A stretch of 5,998 bases of DNA from NCBI GenBank assembly GCA_022866585.1, contig JALHUP010000349.1:1-5998 (forward strand), given 5' to 3'. A program made the position numbers and the translations under genes. The first letter of the stretch is position 1, and every line of letters begins with the position of its first letter. This DNA is from Candidatus Zixiibacteriota bacterium. Lineage in GTDB: Bacteria; Zixibacteria; MSB-5A5; SM1-73. The notes below the pieces were generated by a model. It was not told the DNA's origin and did not search any database. It saw only the letters and a program-made list of their open reading frames with translations. Positions 1-5,306 of this stretch are shown piece after piece.

Positions 1-174
1 CTGAGGATGCTTTTGAACCCTTTTTATTTCACCTACTACTACTTTTTCCAGACCGCTACCTAATGGAGTGATAGTCTCCACCTCCACCCCGGCATCGGTG
101 AGCTTACCTGCCAACTCTTCAGGCGACCAATGAAAATCCACCAATTCCTTAAGCCATTTGTAACTGACCTTCAT
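1..174 (-). CDS. pheT: Phenylalanyl-tRNA synthetase beta subunit, N-terminal fragment
   Basis: Only the first 58 codons are present; the gene continues past the left edge. The protein begins MKVSYKWLKELVDF and continues with PEELAGKLTDAGVEVE, the usual N-terminal module of bacterial PheT. KVVVGEI near residues 45-51 is where the EMAP/OB-type tRNA-binding domain normally starts. PheT pairs with PheS as an (alpha-beta)2 tetramer that charges tRNA-Phe; the beta chain supplies tRNA binding and editing. The ATG at 174 lies 2 bases after the pheS stop, and a GAGG about 11 bases upstream, inside the end of pheS, can serve as ribosome-binding site. Translation of the two subunits is therefore probably coupled. 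The identity is firm although most of the protein is missing. Confidence 0.95.
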   Translation of the reverse strand, partial: MKVSYKWLKELVDFHWSPEELAGKLTDAGVEVETITPLGSGLEKVVVGEIKRVQKHPQ

Positions 175-176
175 TT

Positions 177-1205
177 TTAGAACTGCCTCAAGAATCTTAA
201 ATCATTTTCATAAAATAGCCTGATATCGTCGATACCGTATTTGAGCATAGCTATCCTTTCCACACCCATCCCAAAAGCGTAGCCGGTATAGACTTCAGGA
301 TCGTAGCCCACGTTTTTAAAGACTTCTGGATCGATCATCCCTGCACCTAAAATCTCCAGCCATCCTCGGTATTTGCAGAGACCGCAGCCTTTGCCCTTGC
401 AATTCACACAGGCTATGTCCATTTCCGCCGAAGGCTCGGTAAAGGGAAAAAAACTTCCTCGGAATCTTACCCCCACCTCTTTTCCAAATAATTCCCAAAC
501 GAAAGCCGAAAGAACTCCTTTTAGATCAGCAAAGGTCACATCCGTGTCCACATAGAATCCCTCTACCTGATGAAAGCAGCAGTAGCTCCTGGCATTTATA
601 GCTTCGTGTCGATAGCATCTCCCAGGAGCGATGATTCTTACCGGAGGTTTCCTTTTCTCCATAACCCGGATCTGCACCGGAGAAGTATGTGTCCTTAAAA
701 GAATCTCATCATCTATATAGAATGTATCCTGCATATCCCGGGCCGGGTGATCCTTGGGGAAGTTAAGTGCCTCGAAGTTGTAGTGGTCCGTCTCCACATC
801 CGGACCTTTCGCCACCTCAAAGCCCATCCCATAAAAAATCTCTATTATCTTTTCATTTATCTGAGTGATGGGATGAAGCTTGCCTGACCAACTTTTTCTT
901 CCGGGAAGAGTGTAATCAAAGAATTCAGCTCTCTTTTCCTTAGAGGGCTCTTGGATTTTAAGTTCCTCGAATCTTTCCTTGAAAATCCCTTCAATCTGAT
1001 CTTTAACTTCATTGGCCAATTTGCCCAAAGCTGGTCGGCTTTCTTCCGGGGCCTCTTTTAAGTTCTTCAAAAGAGAGGTTATAGTTCCCCTTCGACCCAA
1101 ATACTTAGCTTTAAGTTCTTCCAAATCTTTTATTTTGTCGACCTTGGCTAATTCTTCTTGGGCTTCTTTTTGAGCTTCCCTGAGCTTATCTTCAAACTTG
1201 CTCAT
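177..1205 (-). CDS. pheS: Phenylalanyl-tRNA synthetase alpha subunit
   Basis: This is the catalytic subunit of class II PheRS (342 aa, normal length). Residues 1-90 form the N-terminal helical coiled coil that contacts tRNA-Phe, including KYLGRRG at 34-40. The catalytic core runs from motif 1 (LHPITQ, 110-115), through motif 2 (IIAPGRCYRHEAIN, 191-204, and FHQVEG, 211-216) and FPFTEPSAE (253-261), to motif 3 (GYAFGMGVER, 308-317), ending ENDLRFLRQF. Ala310 aligns by eye with the Phe-pocket alanine (Ala294) of E. coli. Between FPFTEPSAE and WLEILGAGM is an insert with Cys266, Cys269, Cys274 and Cys277, a likely metal-binding knuckle that E. coli PheS lacks. The ATG at 1205 fits the family start, but no good Shine-Dalgarno sequence precedes it (only AGATGG about 9 bases upstream). 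pheT follows after 2 bases. Confidence 0.97.
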   Translation of the reverse strand: MSKFEDKLREAQKEAQEELAKVDKIKDLEELKAKYLGRRGTITSLLKNLKEAPEESRPALGKLANEVKDQIEGIFKERFEELKIQEPSKEKRAEFFDYTLPGRKSWSGKLHPITQINEKIIEIFYGMGFEVAKGPDVETDHYNFEALNFPKDHPARDMQDTFYIDDEILLRTHTSPVQIRVMEKRKPPVRIIAPGRCYRHEAINARSYCCFHQVEGFYVDTDVTFADLKGVLSAFVWELFGKEVGVRFRGSFFPFTEPSAEMDIACVNCKGKGCGLCKYRGWLEILGAGMIDPEVFKNVGYDPEVYTGYAFGMGVERIAMLKYGIDDIRLFYENDLRFLRQF

Positions 1206-1241
1206 ATTTAAAAACCATCTAAGAAAACATAATAAAGTTTT

Positions 1242-1266
1242 AAGCTTTCAAGTGGTCTGAAAGCTT
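1242..1266 (-). promoter_or_regulatory. Perfect 9-bp hairpin in the rplT-pheS gap
   Basis: An exact inverted repeat: 1242-1250 (aagctttca) pairs with 1258-1266 (tgaaagctt) around a 7-base loop. In the transcript it ends 36 bases before the pheS start and is followed by AAAACTTTATT rather than a U-run. It is therefore not a typical intrinsic terminator. A processing site, an mRNA-stabilising end or part of a pheS attenuation structure are possible; no leader peptide rich in Phe codons is apparent. Confidence 0.5.
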
Positions 1267-1276
1267 TTGAAACAGT

Positions 1277-1291
1277 CCCGCCAAAGGCGGG
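1277..1291 (-). terminator. GC-rich hairpin right after rplT (possible weak terminator)
   Basis: CCCGCC / GGCGGG with a 3-base loop starts 1 base past the rplT stop codon. The downstream transcript sequence is ACTGTTTCAAAAG, so the U-tract is poor. It may cause partial termination or protect the 3' end of the ribosomal-protein mRNA, leaving pheST at a lower level. Short palindromes of this kind also occur as dispersed intergenic repeats in bacteria, so the function is uncertain. Confidence 0.4.
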
Positions 1292-1292
1292 A

Positions 1293-1676
1293 TTAGCTCT
1301 GATTAGTTGGAGATGGAAGGCTGGTTTTGTATTTCAGAGCCAATTCGGCCAGTTTGGCAAAAGCTTCTTCATCCTTAACCGCCAACTCTGCCAAGTTCTT
1401 GCGATCCAAAAGAACCCCGGCTTTTTTTAGACCGTTGATAAATAAACCATAGGATAGTCCGTAAATTCTGGCGGCTGCATTGATTCGGGTTATCCACAGT
1501 CTGCGGAAATCCCTCTTCTTCCTTCTTCTGTGTGCATAAGCATAAGCCAATCCCCGCTGGACCGACTCTTTAGCGGTCCGATACAACTTACTCCTCCCCC
1601 CATAATATCCCCTGGCTACTTTTAAGATTTTTTTTCTTCTCCTTCGGGAAGCCACGCCCTTGGTCGCTCTCGGCAT
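1293..1676 (-). CDS. rplT: 50S ribosomal protein L20
   Basis: L20 binds 23S rRNA early in large-subunit assembly and in many bacteria represses its own operon. The 127-aa product shows the family signature: very basic N-terminus MPRATKGVASRRRRKKILK, then ARGYYGGRSKLYRTAKESV (about 21-39), then the RRRKKRDFRRLWITRINAAAR block (about 50-70). The globular C-terminal domain includes YGLFINGLKKAGVLLDRKNLAELA. It is roughly 8-10 residues longer than the usual 117-119, through a polar tail ending SLPSPTNQS. The start is fixed by a perfect AAGGAGG 7 bases upstream, which is fused to the rpmI stop codon (TAAGGAGG). The spacing to rpmI is 11 bases, so the two are probably translated together. Confidence 0.97.
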   Translation of the reverse strand: MPRATKGVASRRRRKKILKVARGYYGGRSKLYRTAKESVQRGLAYAYAHRRRKKRDFRRLWITRINAAARIYGLSYGLFINGLKKAGVLLDRKNLAELAVKDEEAFAKLAELALKYKTSLPSPTNQS

Positions 1677-1687
1677 CAGAATCCTCC

Positions 1688-1882
1688 TTAACCTGCTAAT
1701 AATCTCTTCACTCTTTTTTGATCAGCTTTATCCACCAAACCCGCTTTTCTCAAACTCCTTTTCCTTTTAGAACTTTTCTTCGTCAGAAGATGCCCTTTAA
1801 AAGCCTTGCTTCTTTTGAACCTTCCACCGCCGGTCTTTCTAAATCTCTTGGCAGCACTTCTGCTGGTTCTTATCTTGGGCAT
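1688..1882 (-). CDS. rpmI: 50S ribosomal protein L35
   Basis: This is a small basic large-subunit protein (64 aa, normal size). It has the L35 pattern MPKIRTSRSAAKRFRKTGGG at the N-terminus, then KRSKAFKGHLLTKKSSKRKR and a C-terminus with LVDKADQKRVKRLLAG. The ATG at 1882 lies 8 bases after an AAGGAGGT Shine-Dalgarno sequence. The gene sits between infC and rplT, as in most bacteria. A 106-base gap separates it from infC and contains a stem-loop that may control translation of rpmI and, by coupling, rplT. Confidence 0.97.
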   Translation of the reverse strand: MPKIRTSRSAAKRFRKTGGGRFKRSKAFKGHLLTKKSSKRKRSLRKAGLVDKADQKRVKRLLAG

Positions 1883-1929
1883 TTAGTATTACCTCCTTAA
1901 AGAAAGACTGAAGATCACTTAACCTTATA

Positions 1930-1980
1930 CGTTAGGCAACGACCATAATTTATTGATAGGAACAAAATTATGCCTAAACG
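1930..1980 (-). promoter_or_regulatory. Imperfect stem-loop in the infC-rpmI gap, candidate L20 autoregulatory element
   Basis: On the transcript, 1980-1972 (CGTTTAGGC) pairs with 1937-1930 (GCCTAACG) with one bulged base. Directly above it 1971-1965 (ATAATTT) pairs perfectly with 1951-1945 (AAATTAT). A one-sided 7-base bulge (1944-1938) lies between the helices and the terminal loop has 13 bases. It ends about 48 bases before the rpmI start. In E. coli L20 represses rpmI-rplT by binding mRNA that imitates its 23S rRNA site; two stacked helices with an asymmetric bulge in the same gap would suit that role. The structure is visible; the regulator is inferred. Confidence 0.45.
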
Positions 1981-1988
1981 ATCAAAGT

Positions 1989-2501
1989 TTACCCTTTGGG
2001 CATAACGGTCATGGTCAAGCTCCGTCCTTCCATTTTCGGCTTTTGTTCAATTATCCCCACATCGGTTAGGTCACCTTGAAGTTTATTCATGATCTTATCC
2101 CCAAACTCCTTATGGGTCATCTCTCTGCCTCTGAACTCGACAAAAACTTTCACCTTATTTCCTTGAGCCAAAAATTCACGGATGTGTTTCATCTTAAAAG
2201 TGTAGTCGTGATCCTCAGTTTTCGGTCTGAAGCGCATCTCCTTTAAATGCCAAAAACGCTGTTTCTTTTTAGCGTCCTTCGCTTTTTTGCTTAGCTCATA
2301 CTTGTATTTGCCGTAGTCCATTATTTTACAGACAGGCGGTTTAGCATTGGGAGAAACTTCCACTAAATCACACCCTTTCTCTTCAGCTAAACGAAGGGCG
2401 TCTCTGGTTGCCATTATTCCTATCTGTTCCCCCTCGGCTCCAATAACCCTCACTTGGGGGATTCGAATCCGTCGGTTTATTCTGATTTCCTTAGCCTTTA
2501 T
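1989..2501 (-). CDS. infC: Translation initiation factor IF-3, with a rare AUA start
   Basis: IF3 binds the 30S subunit, prevents premature 50S joining and proofreads the start codon and initiator tRNA. The N-terminal domain contains INRRIRIPQVRVIGAEGEQ, followed by ATRDALRLAEEKGCDLVEV, NAKPPVCKIMDYGKYKYE, a lysine-rich linker, and the C-terminal domain (KEMRFRPKTEDHDYTFKMKH to LTMTVMPKG). A GTG at 2453 is in frame but would remove the conserved INRRIR segment. The frame is open back to a TGA at 2508-2510, and the only codon well placed behind the perfect AGGAGG (2511-2516) is ATA at 2499-2501, 9 bases downstream. That start gives 170 aa, a normal length. AUU, AUC or AUA starts are a known infC peculiarity that allows IF3 to limit its own synthesis. 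Confidence 0.93.
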   Translation of the reverse strand: MKAKEIRINRRIRIPQVRVIGAEGEQIGIMATRDALRLAEEKGCDLVEVSPNAKPPVCKIMDYGKYKYELSKKAKDAKKKQRFWHLKEMRFRPKTEDHDYTFKMKHIREFLAQGNKVKVFVEFRGREMTHKEFGDKIMNKLQGDLTDVGIIEQKPKMEGRSLTMTVMPKG

Positions 2502-2518
2502 TTCTGCTCACCTCCTTT
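2499..2518 (-). promoter_or_regulatory. infC ribosome-binding site and AUA start codon
   Basis: The transcript reads AAAGGAGGTGAGCAGAAATA. The perfect Shine-Dalgarno sequence is followed by 9 bases and then ATA. The TGA inside this stretch closes the frame, so no ATG, GTG or TTG start upstream is possible. The nearest standard start is the GTG 48 bases further in, with no Shine-Dalgarno sequence in front of it. This arrangement decides the start. Confidence 0.85.
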
Positions 2519-2572
2519 CTTAAAGAAGCTTGATGCTCGGATATGGGTGTCGATGCTCGTAACGAAGCTGGT

Positions 2573-2593
2573 CAATCGAAACTCGATGCTCGA
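2573..2593. repeat. Three TCGANNN heptamers upstream of infC
   Basis: On the minus strand the units are TCGAGCA, TCGAGTT and TCGATTG in perfect 7-base register. They form a second short heptamer tract with a different consensus from the neighbouring GAAGTNA tract. Confidence 0.5.
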
Positions 2594-2663
2594 TTATTTC
2601 TTGATCCAATTCGGTCTTCTCACTTCCCACTTCTAACTTCTGACTTTTAACTTCGAGCATCGA
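2583..2663 (-). repeat. 11-bp inverted repeat able to form a long-range hairpin
   Basis: TCGATGCTCGA at 2583-2593 and its exact complement TCGAGCATCGA at 2653-2663 enclose 59 bases that include the heptamer run. Two further direct copies of the GATGCTCG core (2532-2539 and 2552-2559) could pair with the same arm, so alternative, mutually exclusive hairpins are possible ahead of the infC ribosome-binding site. Confidence 0.5.
2606..2654. repeat. Seven tandem heptamers upstream of infC
   Basis: Read on the minus strand, seven consecutive units follow a GAAGTNA-like consensus in perfect 7-base register: GAAGTTA, AAAGTCA, GAAGTTA, GAAGTGG, GAAGTGA, GAAGACC, GAATTGG. They resemble the short tandemly repeated heptamers known from intergenic DNA of heterocystous cyanobacteria, although the sequence differs. 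Confidence 0.7.
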
Positions 2664-2758
2664 TACGAGTCACCACGATTCCGCTCTGCGGGTCTTCGCC
2701 AACGCTAACCGAGCCTCAAAGGCGATATTTTCTTCATAAATGAGATATATAGTGAATT

Positions 2759-4684
2759 CTACTGGCTGCTTTTGTTTTTTACTTCCTGTTTTAATTTAAC
2801 AATAATCTCCTCCACATCAAATTCTCCTAAATCGCCTTGTTTATGTTTTCTTACCGAAACAGACTTATTCTGCACTTCCTTTTTACCTATGATAAACATA
2901 TACGGTATTTTTTCTTTCTCTGCTTCTCGGATTTTGTAATTAATCTTTTCGTTTCTATCATCCAGTTCAACCCGAAAACCCTCCCCTTGTAATCTATTTT
3001 TTATTTCGGCAGAATAAAGGTTTTGTTCATCCGTGATGGGCAACACTACAATCTGCACCGGAGAAAGCCATAAAGGAAATGCACCGGCATAATGTTCTAT
3101 CAAGACCCCAAAAAAACGCTCCAATGATCCCAAGAGTGCCCGGTGAATCATAATCGGTCTATAAAACTTTCCATCCTGTCCCACAAAAGTTAAATCGAAC
3201 CTCTCCGGGATATTAAAGTCAAACTGGATGGTGGTGCATTGCCAAGCTCTCCCCATGGCATCTATGATCTTGATGTCGATTTTAGGACCATAGAAAGCCC
3301 CACCGCCTTCATCCACCTGAAACTGCAAGTTGTCTTTCTCTAAAGCCTGTCTCAAAGCTTGGGTCGCTTTTTCCCAGTTTTGTGGATCTCCGATAAATTT
3401 GTCCGGCCGAGTAGATAGATATATCTCATACTTTTCGAATCCTAAAGTTCGCAAGATGGAAAGCGAAAAATCCAAAAGTTTTAAAACCTCCTCCTCTAAT
3501 TGATCCGGCTTACAAAATAAATGGGCATCGTCCATGGTGAATCCCCTTACCCGCATAAGTCCGTGCAATACCCCCGAACGTTCATAACGATAACAGGTGC
3601 CAAGCTCGGCTAACTTCAAAGGAAGATCTCGATAGCTTCTGATCTTAGATTTGTAAATCAAAATATGAAAAGGGCAGTTCATGGGCTTGAGCTGATATGC
3701 TTCATTTTCTACCACCATAGGTGAATACATATATTCTTGATAGAAGCCGGTATGTCCACTTTTTTCCCAAAGATGTAACCTTGCTATATGGGGAGTATAG
3801 ATCAGTTGATATCCATTTTTCTGATGCTCCTCGACCCAGAAATCCTCGATGACCCTACGGATTTGCGCACCTTTGGGATGCCAAAGAACCAGCCCTGGTC
3901 CCACCTCATCCAGAATCGAAAAAAGCTCCAGTTCCCTTCCAAGTGTGCGATGATCCCTTTTTTTAATCTCCTCCATTCTTTTCAGATATTCGTCTAATTC
4001 CTCTTTGGAAGGGAACGAAATTCCATAGATTCGCTGAAGCATTGGATTTTTCTCCGATCCCTTCCAGTAAGCTCCGGCAATGCTTGTAAGTTTAAAATTT
4101 TTAATCACCCCGGTGAAGGGAACGTGTGGTCCTTTGCACAAATCCACAAAATCATCGTGCTGATACAATATCACTTTTTCATCTTCCAGGTCGGAAATTA
4201 TTTCTAACTTATATTTTTCCCCTTTTTCTTTAAAAAACTTGATAGCCTCCGATTTGGGAATTTCCTTTCTTACAAAAGGCTGATTTTCCTTTACGATTTC
4301 TTGCATCCCTTGTTCGATTTTCTCCAAATCATCCGGGGTAAAGGGTTCCTTCTTATCAAAGTCGTAATAGAACCCCTCTTCGATAGAGGGTCCAATAGCC
4401 AGCTTTGTTTCAGGGAAAAGGTTTTGCACCGCCTGTGCCATAACATGCGAGGTGCTGTGCCAGAAAACTTTTTTTCCCACCTCGGAATCAAAGGAGAGTA
4501 TCTCGATTTCTGAGTCCTCATTGATATTCTTCGACAAATCGACTATCTCGCCATTCATCTTGGCCGCCAAAGCATTTTCAGCTAATTCCGAGTCGATATC
4601 CTTAAGAATATCCGAAACGGTTATTCCCTTTTTGTACTCTTTTTTCGATTTGTCAGGCAAGATGACTGTGATCTTATCCGCCAT
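2759..4684 (-). CDS. thrS: Threonyl-tRNA synthetase
   Basis: This is a full-length bacterial ThrRS (641 aa) that charges tRNA-Thr and edits mis-charged Ser-tRNA-Thr. Domains in order: TGS (about 1-65); the editing domain (about 70-225) with the H76-x3-H80 pair in HSTSH and the Cys183/His187 pair in DLCKGPHV; the class II catalytic core (about 245-535); and the anticodon-binding domain (about 545-641). The catalytic zinc ligands are intact: Cys337 in MNCPFH, His388 in DDAHLF and His514 in HRALLGSLERF. Motif 2 spans about 366-388 (RYERSGVLHG...RGFTMDDAH). The ATG at 4684 follows GGGAG at about 6-7 bases spacing. It is the first gene of the synthetase and ribosomal-protein cluster, with tRNA-Val upstream. 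No T-box leader was recognised; the 120-base gap before it is too short for a typical one. Confidence 0.98.
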   Translation of the reverse strand: MADKITVILPDKSKKEYKKGITVSDILKDIDSELAENALAAKMNGEIVDLSKNINEDSEIEILSFDSEVGKKVFWHSTSHVMAQAVQNLFPETKLAIGPSIEEGFYYDFDKKEPFTPDDLEKIEQGMQEIVKENQPFVRKEIPKSEAIKFFKEKGEKYKLEIISDLEDEKVILYQHDDFVDLCKGPHVPFTGVIKNFKLTSIAGAYWKGSEKNPMLQRIYGISFPSKEELDEYLKRMEEIKKRDHRTLGRELELFSILDEVGPGLVLWHPKGAQIRRVIEDFWVEEHQKNGYQLIYTPHIARLHLWEKSGHTGFYQEYMYSPMVVENEAYQLKPMNCPFHILIYKSKIRSYRDLPLKLAELGTCYRYERSGVLHGLMRVRGFTMDDAHLFCKPDQLEEEVLKLLDFSLSILRTLGFEKYEIYLSTRPDKFIGDPQNWEKATQALRQALEKDNLQFQVDEGGGAFYGPKIDIKIIDAMGRAWQCTTIQFDFNIPERFDLTFVGQDGKFYRPIMIHRALLGSLERFFGVLIEHYAGAFPLWLSPVQIVVLPITDEQNLYSAEIKNRLQGEGFRVELDDRNEKINYKIREAEKEKIPYMFIIGKKEVQNKSVSVRKHKQGDLGEFDVEEIIVKLKQEVKNKSSQ

Positions 4685-4708
4685 CTGTTTCTCCCGATTA
4701 TAACTTAT

Positions 4709-4732
4709 AAAAAATCCCCTGCTTTTTTGGGG
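4709..4732 (-). terminator. Terminator-like hairpin between tRNA-Val and thrS
   Basis: CCCC (4732-4729) and GGGG (4719-4716) close a 9-base loop, followed on the transcript by A and six T (4714-4709). It lies 25 bases before the thrS start. The stem is only 4 bp, so it may be a leaky terminator that ends the tRNA transcript while letting some polymerase into thrS. The loop A-run could alternatively pair with the T-run. Confidence 0.4.
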
Positions 4733-4767
4733 TCGAAAATTCTTTTCCTCTTACAGGCGATTTTTTA

Positions 4768-4795
4768 CTACGAGCTACAAACCATGAACCATCCA
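4768..4795. repeat. Four heptamers between tRNA-Val and thrS
   Basis: CTACGAG, CTACAAA, CCATGAA and CCATCCA are consecutive 7-base units with a loose C(C/T)ANNAA consensus. The tract has the same period as the one upstream of infC but a different sequence. Confidence 0.5.
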
Positions 4796-4804
4796 CCGTC
4801 TTTA

Positions 4805-4881
4805 TGGTGGGCGATACTGGGATCGAACCAGTGACCCCTTGCATGTCAAGCAAGTACTCTAACCAACTGAGCTAATCGCCC
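4805..4881 (-). tRNA. tRNA-Val (anticodon GAC), CCA encoded
   Basis: This is a 77-base cloverleaf. The acceptor stem is GGGCGAT / ATCGCCC, followed by discriminator A and an encoded CCA. The D-arm contains TAGCTCAGTTGGTTAGAG. The anticodon stem is CTTGC / GCAAG with loop TTGACAT, which places GAC at positions 34-36 to read GUC and GUU valine codons. The T-arm contains the standard GGTTCGATCC. All stems are intact. The gene lies between an upstream near-consensus promoter and thrS. Confidence 0.97.
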
Positions 4882-5000
4882 AAGACCAATTCAGAGTTTC
4901 AAACCTGTTGACTCTTAGACTTACAAATTCTCAAACTATCTCAATATGACCCTCCCGATGTTATTCGGGACACTCTAATCCACTGAAGCTTTTCTCAACA

Positions 5001-5018
5001 AAGCCCCGTCTGGAGCTT
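5001..5018 (-). other. 7-bp hairpin in the tRNA-Val leader transcript
   Basis: AAGCTCC pairs with GGGGCTT (one G-U pair) around the tetraloop AGAC. It lies about 35-40 bases after the predicted transcription start and overlaps one of the CCCGTCTGG repeats. What follows, TGTTGAG, is not a good U-tract, so termination here is doubtful. Confidence 0.4.
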
Positions 5019-5030
5019 AACATTTTTTGT

Positions 5031-5065
5031 TTCTTCAACTTACAATCTTCAAACTTTTTCAATAT
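5031..5065. repeat. Five diverged heptamers overlapping the promoter -10 region
   Basis: TTCTTCA, ACTTACA, ATCTTCA, AACTTTT and TCAATAT follow one another in 7-base register. A related stretch of about 30 bases recurs at about 4920-4950, on the other side of the leader hairpins. Confidence 0.4.
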
Positions 5066-5089
5066 ACGACTTTGCCAAATTCTTGTCAA
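5061..5089 (-). promoter_or_regulatory. Near-consensus sigma-70 promoter upstream of tRNA-Val
   Basis: The minus strand reads TTGACA (5089-5084), exactly 17 bases, then TATATT (5066-5061): 6/6 and 5/6 matches to consensus at the ideal spacing. Transcription would start near 5053-5055, giving a leader of about 170 bases before the mature tRNA-Val 5' end at 4881. Read-through past the weak hairpin at 4732-4709 would feed thrS and perhaps the whole cluster. Confidence 0.7.
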
Positions 5090-5306
5090 GAAGAAATCTT
5101 CTATCTTTGTCCAAGATAATATATTAAGGCAGATACCCACTACAGATTTAGTTAGAAAATCATTTACTTTCTCAAATGAGTCTCCGTTACCCCAAGTGGT
5201 AAAAATCAATTTTTCTGTTCCCATATATAAATTTAAACCTCTCAAAATGCAAACCGTTCATATCTTAAAGTGAGGCTAAATTAATAAAAAATAATGGGAA
5301 ATCGAA

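Larger units (their letters stand above)
2502..2758 (-). other. thrS-infC intergenic leader made largely of diverged short repeats
   Basis: This 257-base gap contains no convincing gene. Starting from the thrS stop it holds an AT-rich stretch (2758-2725), a small GC palindrome (CCGC-TCT-GCGG, 2681-2691), a run of heptamers (2654-2606), three CGAGCATC copies (2592-2585, 2559-2552, 2539-2532) with an inverted copy at 2661-2654, and finally the infC ribosome-binding site. No clear sigma-70 promoter was found here. infC is therefore either co-transcribed with thrS or has a promoter I cannot see. Confidence 0.6.

Noticed and set aside
1989..2453. GTG at 2453 as the infC start
   Set aside because: It lacks a Shine-Dalgarno sequence and would cut into the conserved IF3 N-terminal domain, whereas ATA at 2501 has an ideal one.
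2454..2636. 60-codon plus-strand frame across the infC leader
   Set aside because: It is antisense to the infC start and translates the repeat-rich leader; no domain or ribosome-binding site supports it.
2502..2758. CRISPR array, suggested by recurring GATGCTCG units
   Set aside because: The units are 8-11 bases, irregularly spaced (20 and 33 bases) and one is inverted. There are no uniform spacers or cas genes.
4291..4521. 76-codon minus-strand frame inside thrS
   Set aside because: It lies in another frame of the thrS editing-domain coding region, which is plainly the real gene.
4685..4804. T-box leader before thrS
   Set aside because: The gap is only 120 bases and is filled with heptamers and a short hairpin. 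I found no T-box consensus or specifier-type structure.
4961..5245. 94-codon minus-strand frame with a TTG start
   Set aside because: It spans the strongest promoter, a heptamer tract and two hairpins, uses a TTG start, and shows no recognisable domain. A run of open frame by chance is more likely.
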